Notes: generated from the sequence alone by a model not told the origin. 64,000 nt of DNA from Alteromonas sp. a30 (GCF_026788005.1 NZ_JABEPE010000016.1:47182-111181), one strand, 5' to 3'. Shown: positions 42,863-53,181, counted from the first letter of the stretch. A program made the numbers and translations.

Positions 42863-45250
42863 TTAAATTGGCGAGCCCGGTGGCAACGGTGCAGTGGCTA
42901 ACTTGCCCTTCCATTCACCTTTTTCCATATATTGGGCTAACCAGCCGTAAATGAGCATTTGTGTGCCATTTAGCTCGCGCTTTTCTGCGCCTTCCATTAC
43001 TTTCAACAGTTGTTTAAAGATAATGCCCTTGGACTCCGTACCAAGTTCAGGTTTGTCTAACGCTGTGACTAATGCGTTAATAACAACATGATTCACGCGC
43101 TTTTGGATGTCAGTGTCCCAGTGCTTATTAACTGTAGCATCGAGCAATGTTTGCACCACGGTTTCAGCATCAAAGCTCGCCCCACGATTCAAACTCATTC
43201 GGTTTAAGCGCGAAGGTTCTAACAACATATTAACGATATAGGCACTTAAAGATTCCGCCGCGCTTAAGGCATCAAAAACCGGCCCAGTTTGTCCTTTGAA
43301 TGCTTCTCTTGTGCGGCTAAAGCCGTAAGCTTGTGGTGGAATTAACGCCAGCAACTCGTCGCTTAAGGCAAGATTATCGTGCTGTAAGGCTTGAATTAAT
43401 GTCATTAGTGCGCGTTTTTGCTGCGCTTCTGGTGTGGCTTTTAAGCCATGTGGCGTTTTGCCTTGCTCTTTGGTTTCGTATTGGTAATCCACACCACCAA
43501 TTTGACGCGCCACCGCTTCTAACTGAAAACGATGCAGCAAGTATATTGGCACGATGTTTTCTTCTAACTGCGATAGTGGCGCACCTTCTGGAATACTGCT
43601 TAAACCAAAGTCTGCCAGCGCCTTTTTACGCACAGCCATTACGTTTTCCAGCTCTAGAACGGGGTCTTCGCCGTTATCCCACAAATGCCCTTGATGATTC
43701 GCAGCGGTAGCATTTCTGGCATCAGGGTCCGACATATACGCCAAGCCTTTTTTCTGCACGGCTTTAATGTTCGCCATCAAGCCTTTTACTTCGGATGCTG
43801 GAGAGGAAAATTCGCTGTAACCGTAGGCAATAACGTGTTTATCCCATTCACCAATGCCGGTATCGTAGGCATTGGATAAATCAACTTGTCCACGGGTTAA
43901 CCCAAGCATTGGGTGTGGATAGTCCATGACCGATGCCCGGCCGTTTTCGCTTGCAGCAAAGTTATGGGCAATCCCCAATGTATGACCGACTTCATGCGCC
44001 GATAGTTGGCGAATTCTGGCTAATGCCATATTTTTCTGTGCGCTAATGTCTGCGTCTTTGCTGTCGTAGGGGCTGGTTAAGCCAAGCGCAATCAGTAAGT
44101 CTTGACGCACACGCAATGAACCGAGCGTGACATGGCCCTTCAAGATCTCACCTGTGCGAGGGTCAATCACAGAATACCCGTAGGACCAGCCGCGCGTGGC
44201 TCTATGTACCCATTGAATAGTGTTGTAACGCACATCCATTGGGTCTGCGCCTTCTGGCAGCATTTTTACTTGAAACGCATTCTTATAGCCAATGGCAGTA
44301 AAAGCGTCATTCCACCACATTGCACCATCTATTAACGCGGATCGGATTGGCTCGGGAGCACCTCTATCGAGGTAATACACGATAGGTTCAACTGCTTCGC
44401 TGACTTTTGCGCTTGGGTCTTTTTTGGTTAAACGATGTCGAGGGATAACGCGCTGTACCAATGGTTCATCAATGGCTGTGGCATAGTCTTTATGTTCAAC
44501 ACTCCAAAACCCGGACATGGGATGAAAAGTCCGGGTTTGATAACCATCATCGGGTAAACGGATCAAAGAGTGGTGCAAATGCACAGTAATGCTGTCGTGC
44601 GAAGGTGTAACTTGTTTTACAAACTCACCCGCTTCCGAGCCGACAAAAGTGACAATTGACTCTAGCTCGGTATTATCAGGAAAGGCTTTACTTCTATCGA
44701 TATGCACGCCACTTCGCTTGCTATCAACTTTATAATTACCTTGTTTACCGGTTTTTAAACGGTCGCTAATGCGGTGAATATCCGAAAGTAAAAACGCGGT
44801 GTAGTCCACCAGTAACTTACCCTCTTCTTCCTGTACAATTTCCAAACCTGCAATTACTGAACTGGCAAATGCTTGGTCAACCGCCTGTACTTCATCTGGG
44901 TTGCTGCTGGCTGCACGATACCCCGTATTGAGTTGTTTAAGTAACACGCGTTTTCCAAATCGTTCGAACTGCACAAGGCGAGTTTCGCCAAGTTGACCAC
45001 GGTCCAACCCAATGTCGTTAGAGCCGACACCAAACGGCAAGCTACTTTGGAAAATGAAAGGCTGATTCAACTGCTTTGCATCAATTTGCAAATACAACTT
45101 GCCGTCATCATTTCGATAAAATACATCGTAAAAGCCGGATTTTTTCTGCAATTTAGCAACATATTCCGACAAACTTACTTTTGCATCATCCGCAAAAGCT
45201 GGCGTTAACATGAACGCGAATACCAATCCGAAAAATACTCTCATTTGCAT
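42863..45250 (-). CDS. Exported zinc metalloprotease (DUF5117/DUF4953 type)
   Basis: A 795-residue protein with a signal peptide (MQMRVFFGLVFAFMLTPAFA). The zinc site HEVGHTLGIAH lies near residue 375, of metzincin style with three histidines. Upstream parts (FYRNDDGKLYLQ, GLDRGQLGETRLVQFERFG) and the downstream DPDARNATAANH match the large bacterial DUF5117-DUF4953 proteases. It acts in the periplasm or outside the cell; substrates are not known. It has its own upstream region and ends against the bidirectional terminator. Confidence 0.87.
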   Translation of the reverse strand: MQMRVFFGLVFAFMLTPAFADDAKVSLSEYVAKLQKKSGFYDVFYRNDDGKLYLQIDAKQLNQPFIFQSSLPFGVGSNDIGLDRGQLGETRLVQFERFGKRVLLKQLNTGYRAASSNPDEVQAVDQAFASSVIAGLEIVQEEEGKLLVDYTAFLLSDIHRISDRLKTGKQGNYKVDSKRSGVHIDRSKAFPDNTELESIVTFVGSEAGEFVKQVTPSHDSITVHLHHSLIRLPDDGYQTRTFHPMSGFWSVEHKDYATAIDEPLVQRVIPRHRLTKKDPSAKVSEAVEPIVYYLDRGAPEPIRSALIDGAMWWNDAFTAIGYKNAFQVKMLPEGADPMDVRYNTIQWVHRATRGWSYGYSVIDPRTGEILKGHVTLGSLRVRQDLLIALGLTSPYDSKDADISAQKNMALARIRQLSAHEVGHTLGIAHNFAASENGRASVMDYPHPMLGLTRGQVDLSNAYDTGIGEWDKHVIAYGYSEFSSPASEVKGLMANIKAVQKKGLAYMSDPDARNATAANHQGHLWDNGEDPVLELENVMAVRKKALADFGLSSIPEGAPLSQLEENIVPIYLLHRFQLEAVARQIGGVDYQYETKEQGKTPHGLKATPEAQQKRALMTLIQALQHDNLALSDELLALIPPQAYGFSRTREAFKGQTGPVFDALSAAESLSAYIVNMLLEPSRLNRMSLNRGASFDAETVVQTLLDATVNKHWDTDIQKRVNHVVINALVTALDKPELGTESKGIIFKQLLKVMEGAEKRELNGTQMLIYGWLAQYMEKGEWKGKLATAPLPPGSPI

Positions 45251-45475
45251 CCTCTATACTAACTTGTGCTTCACAACACTTATTTTTATGCGCTGTCATA
45301 ATGACATGCGCGGCGTGAAGTTTCGATGTTGATGTCTGCTTGCCTCTTTTTTTGTTACAACTTTGATGAAAAAATTATCAATCAAAATGCGATTGTTCAG
45401 GTCTTTTGCAACAACTGAGCCGCTGCTTTAAGCGGTATCACTCCATTTGCGACTATCCACTCAAAGGAAAGATGT

Positions 45476-46261
45476 ATGAAAAAGCGCTTAATTTTCGTAG
45501 CAGCAGTTGCTCTAGCGGCATCTAATTACTTATCCGCTGCACCTTATACCGAGCAGCAGCTCACGCAATTACTGAGCCATCAAGATCGCCCAGCAGAAGA
45601 CGCCAAACGCGACTACGCCAGAAAACCAGCCAAAGTCATGGCGTTTACAGGTATTGAAAAAGGCGATCATATTCTCGATTTATTCGCGGGTAGCGGCTGG
45701 TACACCGAGTTATTTTCCCACGCCGTTGGCGCAGAAGGAAAAGTGTATGCACAAAACGACGAGGTCATTTGGCGCTTCGCAAAAGATGGCCTAATTGAGC
45801 GCACCGAAGACAATCGCCTCGCCAATGTTTCTCGTTTCGATGGTATGCCGATTGTTGATATTGATGTACCTGACAACAGCCTCGACATTGTGTTCACCGC
45901 GTTGAATTACCACGACTTATTTTTCACCGAAACCAAGCGTAATGGCAAAGCAAGCAAAGTCAGAGATGAGGTGGTTGATTACAAAGCCGCACTTTCTCAT
46001 GTGAAAAAAGCGATGAAAGATGATGGAGTTTTCGTGATTGTGGATCACTTTGCCAAGCCCGGCTCTGGCTACGAAGCGGCAAACACAGTTCACCGTATCG
46101 ACCCCGACATTGTAAAATATCAAATGCAACAAATGGGCTTTGAATTGTTGGAAGAAGCGTTTTATTTGCGCAACCCAGATGATGATTTAAGCAAAAGTGT
46201 GTTTGACCCCGAACTAAGAGGCAAAACCAGCCGTTTTATTTATAAATTCGGGAAAAAGTAG
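45476..46261 (+). CDS. Exported class I SAM-methyltransferase-like protein
   Basis: A 261-residue protein with a clear signal peptide (KKRLIFVAAVALAASNYLSAA) followed by a Rossmann methyltransferase fold with SAM motif ILDLFAGSGWYTELF near residue 64. Proteins of this type recur in proteobacteria although SAM is not known to be available in the periplasm, so either the helix is a membrane anchor facing the cytoplasm or the fold has another job. It is single, 214 bases after the protease promoter region. Confidence 0.8.
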   Translation: MKKRLIFVAAVALAASNYLSAAPYTEQQLTQLLSHQDRPAEDAKRDYARKPAKVMAFTGIEKGDHILDLFAGSGWYTELFSHAVGAEGKVYAQNDEVIWRFAKDGLIERTEDNRLANVSRFDGMPIVDIDVPDNSLDIVFTALNYHDLFFTETKRNGKASKVRDEVVDYKAALSHVKKAMKDDGVFVIVDHFAKPGSGYEAANTVHRIDPDIVKYQMQQMGFELLEEAFYLRNPDDDLSKSVFDPELRGKTSRFIYKFGKK

Positions 46262-46313
46262 AGCGTTTATCATAAACATATACGCCCGAATGTACATGAA
46301 ATTTATCTGATGA

Positions 46314-46338
46314 CGCCCCTTTCTATATAGGGATAAGG
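46314..46338. repeat. Inverted repeat CCCCTT/AAGGGG upstream of the copper genes
   Basis: CCCCTT and AAGGGG bracket a 13-base interior within the 226-base gap 46262-46487. No T-tract follows. It could be a regulator site for the copper operon; no MerR-type CueR or CusR box was recognised. Confidence 0.3.
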
Positions 46339-46487
46339 GGTAAGCTAGAATTGAGTAGTAACCGTACTCACTTTGTACCCATAAAGCTGCGTGATATAGT
46401 TCAACCAATCTGCGTAGTGATACAACGCCTAATGTTCGAGCTTTACACTAAGCTTAAAACGTATATACAACCAAGAGTGACCGTCAT

Positions 46488-46895
46488 TTGAAATTTAACA
46501 AGGTTATCGCATTAGCAACATTACTGGTTCTGTTTATCAGCCAGTCGTTTGCCTATGCTTCTATGCCTTGTTTGCATATGGGTTTTGGTTCAAATATGGC
46601 GACGATGGAAAACCACTCCATGACATCTAATATGCCAATGGAGCACAAGTTACACGCAGAGCATACCATGCCAGACTCAGCCGGAAACGATGCTTCTGGT
46701 ATGGAAAAAGCAGGAATGAAGATGGATTGCTGTGACGATTGCAACTGCCCGCCGGGCGCTTGTGCAACTTACGCATTAAACCGCCTACATTTAGCTGATT
46801 TTCAAGTTTCCCCTATGTTATTTTCCTCGGTGTATCGTTTCTCCATGAACGAATCCGACCCTATTTTGCCTAAACGCCCCCCCATTGCTGCTTAA
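46488..46895 (+). CDS. CopL-like exported metal-binding protein
   Basis: A 135-residue protein starting with TTG, with a signal peptide (FNKVIALATLLVLFISQSF) and a region extremely rich in Met, His and Cys (MPCLHMGFGSNM, HTMPDS, MDCCDDCNCPPGAC). This matches CopL-type metal-binding regulators or buffers of copper resistance. It precedes the CusCBA genes by about 110 bases and probably binds periplasmic copper or silver. Confidence 0.72.
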   Translation: MKFNKVIALATLLVLFISQSFAYASMPCLHMGFGSNMATMENHSMTSNMPMEHKLHAEHTMPDSAGNDASGMEKAGMKMDCCDDCNCPPGACATYALNRLHLADFQVSPMLFSSVYRFSMNESDPILPKRPPIAA

Positions 46896-47008
46896 CGCGG
46901 GATAGATCTATCCAAAATCTGGGATAAACCCAACGCCTTTGACTTTAACCGTGCGTCACTGCGCTTATCGCCCATTTTAGCGACTGCGATAGCGCGCCAA
47001 ACACAAAA

Positions 47009-48442
47009 ATGAAAACAGTCATGTTAATGAAAATATATTCAAAGCACTCGCTATTGTTACGCCTGTTTCCCTTACATCAAGGCAATGCAAAACAGAAATA
47101 CACGCAGCATCATTACTCGTGGTTAGTGGTTAGCCTTACCTTGAGTTTGTCTTTGTTCATTTGCTTATTTAGCGCTCCGACTTCTGCCACACTCTCACTG
47201 ACAAAAGCCATTGAAATTGCGGCTCAACACGATCATTGGCTCACTCAAAGCCAACAACAAGAAAGGGCTCTACGTTTCCAAGCCACTGCGGCGGATCGTT
47301 TACCCAATCCCGTTTTCTCAATCAGTCTGCTGAACTTACCCACTTCAGGATTCAGTTTTGATCAAGAAGACATGACACAACTCAAACTTGGCGTCAGCCA
47401 AATACTGCCTCGAGGTGAAAGCCTTGCTTTAAAAAATCGTCAGTTGTCACAACAAGCAGATGAACACCGCTTTATGCGTGCCACACGCCAAGAGCAAGTT
47501 AAGCTGCAAGTGATTCAATTTTGGTTGGATGCGTATCAAGCCCACCTTTCACGGGACCTTATTCAACGACACAGACATTTATTCGTTGAGCTTTTACGCT
47601 TATCGGAAGCGCGATATGAGTCCACGCAAGGCAAAACGCGTTTACAAGACATGGTGAATGCCAAGGTGCAAATTTCCCGTATCGATGACAAACTCACTGC
47701 GCTGGAAAGTCAGTACAGCGAGGCGTGGGCTCGGCTTGGGGAATGGCTTAGCGATACACCGGAGTATTTGCAAACCCAAAACGATACCTTCCTAGCAGAC
47801 TTAACCGGTATTCCCACCCTTACCGATGCTGCGTTACGCGCTTTAACACAGCGAGACCAAACCGCCTTGGCGCAATTAATGGCGGCACATCCGTCATTAT
47901 TGTCAATTGATCAACAAGTGAAAGTGTCACGCACACAGGTGAATTTGGCCGAACAAGTTTACGAACCGCAGTGGGGCGTCAATGCAAGCTACGCCTATCG
48001 CGATGACACTGACAACGGCAACAGTCGCGCGGATTTCTTTTCCATTGGTTTGACTTTGGATGTGCCCGTTTTTGATTTAACTCGACAAGACGCTGAAGTA
48101 TCAGCAGCGAAAATGAAAACAGAAGCCATGCTCACGCAAAAGCGTTTGATCTTACAGCAGATGATCGCCAAAGCACTTTCATTGCATCAGCGCACACAAC
48201 AATTCCTTGAAAGGGAGCGAATTTACAGCGAAAACGTGTTACCACAATTGCACCATCGCTCAGAAGCCGCAACCTCTTCTTACACCCACGCGAATGGTAT
48301 TTTTGATGTAGCGATACAAGCTCACATCGATCACCTCAATGCTCAAATCGACTTAATTCAGTTACGAACTCAACGTTTGAAAGCCCAATCTGAATTGGCT
48401 TATTTCTTTGCGGATACAGATCAGGGAGAACCTACTTTATGA
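47009..48442 (+). CDS. cusC: CusC-like TolC-family outer-membrane channel
   Basis: A 477-residue TolC family protein with an unusually long N-terminal segment before its hydrophobic signal (LVVSLTLSLSLFICLFSA), so a later methionine could be the true start. The body has paired coiled coils of the outer-membrane efflux type (PNPVFSISLLNLP, NLAEQVYEPQWGVNASYAY). It overlaps the adaptor gene by four bases and forms the outer channel of the Cu(I)/Ag(I) pump. Confidence 0.87.
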   Translation: MKTVMLMKIYSKHSLLLRLFPLHQGNAKQKYTQHHYSWLVVSLTLSLSLFICLFSAPTSATLSLTKAIEIAAQHDHWLTQSQQQERALRFQATAADRLPNPVFSISLLNLPTSGFSFDQEDMTQLKLGVSQILPRGESLALKNRQLSQQADEHRFMRATRQEQVKLQVIQFWLDAYQAHLSRDLIQRHRHLFVELLRLSEARYESTQGKTRLQDMVNAKVQISRIDDKLTALESQYSEAWARLGEWLSDTPEYLQTQNDTFLADLTGIPTLTDAALRALTQRDQTALAQLMAAHPSLLSIDQQVKVSRTQVNLAEQVYEPQWGVNASYAYRDDTDNGNSRADFFSIGLTLDVPVFDLTRQDAEVSAAKMKTEAMLTQKRLILQQMIAKALSLHQRTQQFLERERIYSENVLPQLHHRSEAATSSYTHANGIFDVAIQAHIDHLNAQIDLIQLRTQRLKAQSELAYFFADTDQGEPTL

Positions 48443-49920
48443 GCACTTTAAAAACCACCAGCATCGGCATTGTCATTGGTATCGTGCTAACCAGCCTTTA
48501 CTCCAACCTCTTTCATTCTGGGGAAGATAGCACCGATTCAGACGAGAAAAAGCCGCTTTACTGGGTTGCACCTATGGACGCCAATTTTCGTCGTGATGGG
48601 CCGGGGAAATCGCCAATGGGAATGGATTTGGTTCCCGTATATGAAGAAAGTGGCGCGAACGATGAACCGGGAACGGTACGTATTTCACCAGATATCATCC
48701 AATCCCTCGGCGTTCGAGTAGCTTACGCCAGAACCCAAAGTTTACCTCAACAAGTGCAAACCGTGGGTTACGTAAAATACAACGAAGATAACCTCACCCA
48801 TATCCACCCACGCGTTGAGGGTTGGATAGACAAACTTTATGTGAAAACTGAAGGTGTACGCGTAAAACAGGGCGATCCTTTATATGAACTGTATTCACCA
48901 GAATTAGTGAATGCGCAAGAAGAATTGTTGCTGGCACTGCATCAAAACAGCCGAACCCTCATCAGCGCAGCTCAAGGGCGACTAAAAGCGTTAAAGATGC
49001 CACAGGATAATATCAATAAACTGAAAGAAACCCGGCAAGTACAACGTAGCGTGATTTTTTACGCCCCGACTTCTGGCATCGTGGATATGCTTAACATCCG
49101 CGAAGGCGCTTTTGTTAAACCTGGCACGGCAATGATGACGTTAGGCGATTTGAACGATATTTGGGTGGAAGCCGAAGTATTCGAACAACAAGCTGGCATG
49201 ATTCACCTTGGTCAATCCATTGAGTTAACCGCCGATTTCAACCCCAGCCGTATTTGGGTCGGAAAAGTCGACTTTATTTATCCGGCGCTAAACCCTAAAA
49301 ACCGCGCCTTACGCTTACGCGCCACCTTCCCCAATCATGACCATCAGTTGCAACCGAATATGTTTACGCAAGTGAACATTATTGATAACGACACCACACC
49401 TCGGTTATTAGTTCCTAGCAGCGCGGTTATTCGCACACCTCACATGAATCGTGTGGTGCTGGCCAAAGGCAATGGCGTGTTTAAATCCATCGCCGTCAAT
49501 GTTGGTCGCAGGACTTCAGAATTTACGGAAATTCACGAAGGCTTAATGCCGGGCGATGCTGTCGTCACCAGCGCTCAATTCTTATTGGATTCCGAAAGCA
49601 GCATTAGCTCCGATTTCATGCGGATCTCACACTCAAGTGGCGGACCGGATTTGTCCGAACCGCTGCAAAGCGCAGAAGTCGAAGGCGAGATAGTGTCGTT
49701 GGATATTGAGCAACGCGTGGCCAATATTCACCGAGGTGCGATAGAAAAGTGGGGACGCCCACCGGCCACAGTCGAATTTGTTTTTGATAAAGGCTTAGAC
49801 CCCAGCCAACTAAACGAAAGCGACAAATTGCGCTTCGTGTTTGAGATTCGTAATGGCGACTTCGTGATCGTGAACTTCGCCCGCTTTACTGGTTCCAAAG
49901 ATAACGGAGCAAGCACATGA
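48439..49920 (+). CDS. cusB: CusB-like periplasmic adaptor with fused CusF-like domain
   Basis: A 493-residue membrane-fusion protein with an N-terminal anchor, a heavy-metal-binding-domain-like segment (YWVAPMDANF, GKSPMGMDLVPVYEE; cysteines of that domain are absent), barrel-sandwich lipoyl parts (HIHPRVEGWIDKLYVKTEG), and a C-terminal region from about residue 415 (GEIVSLDIEQRVANIHRG) that looks like CusF fused in cis. In that CusF-like part the copper-binding methionines of the WPEMTM segment are replaced (KWGRPPATVEF). It links CusA to CusC. Confidence 0.88.
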   Translation: MSTLKTTSIGIVIGIVLTSLYSNLFHSGEDSTDSDEKKPLYWVAPMDANFRRDGPGKSPMGMDLVPVYEESGANDEPGTVRISPDIIQSLGVRVAYARTQSLPQQVQTVGYVKYNEDNLTHIHPRVEGWIDKLYVKTEGVRVKQGDPLYELYSPELVNAQEELLLALHQNSRTLISAAQGRLKALKMPQDNINKLKETRQVQRSVIFYAPTSGIVDMLNIREGAFVKPGTAMMTLGDLNDIWVEAEVFEQQAGMIHLGQSIELTADFNPSRIWVGKVDFIYPALNPKNRALRLRATFPNHDHQLQPNMFTQVNIIDNDTTPRLLVPSSAVIRTPHMNRVVLAKGNGVFKSIAVNVGRRTSEFTEIHEGLMPGDAVVTSAQFLLDSESSISSDFMRISHSSGGPDLSEPLQSAEVEGEIVSLDIEQRVANIHRGAIEKWGRPPATVEFVFDKGLDPSQLNESDKLRFVFEIRNGDFVIVNFARFTGSKDNGAST

Positions 49921-52900
49921 TTGAACAAGTTATTCGGTGGTCAATCAATAATCGGGTTTTAGTGCTGTTTGCAACACTTGTGGTGCTTGGCTTAGGTATT
50001 TTCACATTAAAGAACACGCCTGTAGATGCCATTCCAGATCTATCCGATGTGCAAGTTATCGTAAAAACCAGCTATCCGGGGCAGTCGCCACAAGTAGTGG
50101 AAGATCAAGTGACCTATCCGCTTACCACAGCGCTGTTGTCCGTACCCGGCGCAAAAACCGTGCGTGGATTCTCCTTCTTTGGCGACTCCTATGTGTATGT
50201 GATTTTTGATGACGATACCGAAATGTATTGGGCTAGAAGTCGCGTATTGGAGTATTTGTCGCAAGTTGCACCTAAACTGCCCACTGCCGCCAAACCTGAA
50301 CTCGGCCCTGATGCTACCGGGGTAGGCTGGGTTTATGTATATGCCTTGCAAGACACCACCGGAAAACACGACATTAGCCAACTTCGGTCCCTGCAAGATT
50401 GGTTTCTAAAGTTCGAACTACAAGCCTTACCCGGCGTCTCGGAAATTGCCTCGGTTGGCGGCATGGTGAAGCAATATCAGGTGGAGATCGATCCCAACAA
50501 GCTACGCGCGTATCAAATTCCCATATCCTTGGTGCAGCAAGCAATACAACGCGGCAATCAAGAAGTCGGCGCCTCTGTGATAGAAATGGCCGAAGCCGAG
50601 TACATGATCAGCGCCACAGGCTACATTGATTCCATCGACGATCTCGCCACCATCCCATTAGGCAAAATACATAATGGCAAAGCGTTATTGTTAAGTGATG
50701 TCGCCAACATTCAACTTGGCCCGCAAATGCGCCGAGGCATTGCTGAACTTGATGGCAAAGGCGAAGTCGCTGGCGGCATTGTAGTGATGCGTTTTGGCGA
50801 GAACGCGCAAAAGGTGATTGATGGGGTAAAAGCCAAGTTAGAAAGCTTAAAATCCAGCTTGCCCGAAGGCGTGGAAATTGTGCCCGTGTACGATCGCTCC
50901 GACTTAATCCAGCGCGCCATCGACCATTTCTGGGGGAAAATTGGTGCAGAATTATTAGTGGTGGCATTAGTGTGCGCCGTCTTCCTGTTCCACATTCGCT
51001 CATCCATTGTCGCAGTGGTGAGTTTGCCGCTTGGGATTTTAATGTCGTTTATTGTCATGTATTGGCAAGGTATTAACGCCAACATTATGTCGTTAGGTGG
51101 CATTGCCATTGCTATTGGCGCAATGACAGACGGTGCCATCGTAATGATAGAAAACATGCATAAACACATGGAAAAAACACCACTAACCAATGAAAACCGT
51201 TGGCAAGTAGTGGCAGAATCCGCCGCTGAAGTTGGCCCCGCATTGTTTTTTAGTTTGCTGATTATTACCGCTAGTTTCTTGCCTGTTTTTATCTTAGAAG
51301 CACAAGAGGGACGCATGTTCACGCCTTTGGCCTACACCAAAACCTATGCGATGGCGGCGTCAGCAGGACTCGCCGTAACGTTGATTCCGGTGCTGATGGG
51401 GTATTTCATACGAGGCAAGGTGTTAAGCGAGCACAAAAATCCTCTTAATCGCTTGTTAATCATGTTGTATCGTCCTGTTCTTGAGCGAGCACTAACTTAC
51501 CCTAAAGTAACCATAATACTTGCATTAATCATTGCAGTTATCGGCTTTTATCCGCTAAACAAAATTGGCACAGAGTTTATTCCTGAGTTAGACGAAGGCG
51601 ATTTGATGTACATGCCAACCACCTATCCGGGCCTGTCGATTGGGAAAGCGCGCGAGCTATTGCAACAAACCGATAAACTCATCGCCACCGTCCCGGAAGT
51701 GCGTCATGTATTTGGTAAAATTGGCCGTGCTGATACCGCCACCGACCCCGCGCCGCTGACCATGATTGAAACTTTCATTCAGCTCAAACCAAAATCCGAA
51801 TGGCGCGATGGCATGACCAGTAAAAAACTGCGCGATGAGTTTGAATCCTTAGTTAACATTCCCGGTTTAACCAATGCGTGGGTTATGCCCATTAAAACCC
51901 GCATCGACATGCTAGCGACGGGTATTAAAACCCCGCTCGGGATTAAAGTCGCTGGTGCAGAATTAGACGTTATTCAACGCATCGGTGAAGATATTGAAGC
52001 GATTTTAGGCAAGTTGCCCAATACGGCCTCCGTGTATTCCGAACGTGTTTCCGGAGGCCGTTATCTTAAAGTTGACATTAAACGCCAACGCGCCGCCCAA
52101 TACGGGTTAAATATCGCCGATGTGCAACAGGTCATTTCCACGGCGGTAGGTGGTATGAATATCGCGCAATCCGTTGAAGGACTTGAGCGCTATCCCATCA
52201 ACATGCGCTATCCACAGCACTATCGAGACTCACCGGAAGCGCTGGAACAACTGCCCATTGTCACCCCAATCGGTCAACACATTACCTTGGGCGATGTGGC
52301 ATCGATTTACTTAGAAGATGGCCCACCGGGAATTAAAAGTGAGAACGCACGTATTAACGGCTGGACCTACATCGACGTACAAAACACCGACCTTGGCAGC
52401 TACACTGAAGAAGCCAAACAGGTTTTGAATGAACAGCTAAAATTACCCGCTGGTTACAGCTTACGCTGGGCGGGGCAATACGAGCAATTGCAACGCGCCA
52501 AGGACAAACTCACCTATGTGTTGCCGCTAACTATTGCCGTGATTTTGGTGCTGCTTTACTTCAGCTTCCGCAGCTTTATTGAGGTTGCCATCATTATGGG
52601 AACGTTACCGTTAGCACTGATTGGCGGCATTTGGTTGTTGTACTTGGAAGGCTTCAATATGTCGGTGGCAGTGGGCGTTGGCTTTATCGCTTTGGCTGGG
52701 GTTGCCGTGGAAATTGGCGTGATCATGTTGGTTTACTTAAATCAATCTTACCAACAATTATTAGCGCAACATCAAGCTAGTCACAGCAAACCCAGCACAG
52801 GTGAACTTATTCAAGCGGTATTAAGCGGCGCAGTGCTGCGAGTTCGTCCTGTTATGATGACCGTTGCCACCGTTATGATTGGTCTGTTGCCGGTAATGTA

Positions 52901-53045
52901 CCACGAAGGCACGGGCTCAGAAGTGATGAGCCGAATTGCAGCGCCGCTGGTAGGCGGCATGGCGAGCGCGTTAGCGCTGTCGCTGATTGTAATACCCGTG
53001 GTGTACTTCTTATGGAAACGCCAGCAGTTGAGTAGTGCGGATTAG
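49917..53045 (+). CDS. cusA: CusA-like heavy-metal RND efflux pump
   Basis: A 1042-residue HME-RND inner-membrane pump with twelve helices and two large periplasmic loops. Typical CusA sequences are visible: NTPVDAIPDLSDVQVIV near residue 30, GAMTDGAIVMIENMHKH in helix 4 with the proton-relay acidic residue, EFIPELDEGDLMYMP, and MPIKTRIDMLATGIKTPLG in the metal-binding porter region. It exports Cu(I) and Ag(I) using the proton gradient. The ATG overlaps the cusB stop by four bases. The stop at 53045 is followed by accessory sequence. Confidence 0.92.
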   Translation: MIEQVIRWSINNRVLVLFATLVVLGLGIFTLKNTPVDAIPDLSDVQVIVKTSYPGQSPQVVEDQVTYPLTTALLSVPGAKTVRGFSFFGDSYVYVIFDDDTEMYWARSRVLEYLSQVAPKLPTAAKPELGPDATGVGWVYVYALQDTTGKHDISQLRSLQDWFLKFELQALPGVSEIASVGGMVKQYQVEIDPNKLRAYQIPISLVQQAIQRGNQEVGASVIEMAEAEYMISATGYIDSIDDLATIPLGKIHNGKALLLSDVANIQLGPQMRRGIAELDGKGEVAGGIVVMRFGENAQKVIDGVKAKLESLKSSLPEGVEIVPVYDRSDLIQRAIDHFWGKIGAELLVVALVCAVFLFHIRSSIVAVVSLPLGILMSFIVMYWQGINANIMSLGGIAIAIGAMTDGAIVMIENMHKHMEKTPLTNENRWQVVAESAAEVGPALFFSLLIITASFLPVFILEAQEGRMFTPLAYTKTYAMAASAGLAVTLIPVLMGYFIRGKVLSEHKNPLNRLLIMLYRPVLERALTYPKVTIILALIIAVIGFYPLNKIGTEFIPELDEGDLMYMPTTYPGLSIGKARELLQQTDKLIATVPEVRHVFGKIGRADTATDPAPLTMIETFIQLKPKSEWRDGMTSKKLRDEFESLVNIPGLTNAWVMPIKTRIDMLATGIKTPLGIKVAGAELDVIQRIGEDIEAILGKLPNTASVYSERVSGGRYLKVDIKRQRAAQYGLNIADVQQVISTAVGGMNIAQSVEGLERYPINMRYPQHYRDSPEALEQLPIVTPIGQHITLGDVASIYLEDGPPGIKSENARINGWTYIDVQNTDLGSYTEEAKQVLNEQLKLPAGYSLRWAGQYEQLQRAKDKLTYVLPLTIAVILVLLYFSFRSFIEVAIIMGTLPLALIGGIWLLYLEGFNMSVAVGVGFIALAGVAVEIGVIMLVYLNQSYQQLLAQHQASHSKPSTGELIQAVLSGAVLRVRPVMMTVATVMIGLLPVMYHEGTGSEVMSRIAAPLVGGMASALALSLIVIPVVYFLWKRQQLSSAD

Positions 53046-53118
53046 CGTTCGCTATGGAGGTTGGGATTAAAAAGGAAACAGCACTGCGCAGTCTTTAAAG
53101 AGTGAGTCGTCATGCAGA

Positions 53119-53181
53119 AGTTCAAACCTGATCTAACAGGTATCCGTTCAGGCAAGGTGTCTTGTCAGATTAGTTTGAACC
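53119..53181. repeat. Imperfect long hairpin GTTCAAAC/GTTTGAAC
   Basis: GTTCAAAC (53120-53127) is exactly inverted at 53173-53180, and pairing continues inward with mismatches (TGATCTAACA against TGTCAGATTA) around a loop of about 20 bases. It lies in the 263-base gap between cusA and a recombinase remnant, where no gene is seen. Confidence 0.45.

Noticed and set aside
43333..43710. A 125-residue frame antisense to the metalloprotease
   Set aside because: Lies wholly inside a well-supported gene and lacks a start signal or any domain.
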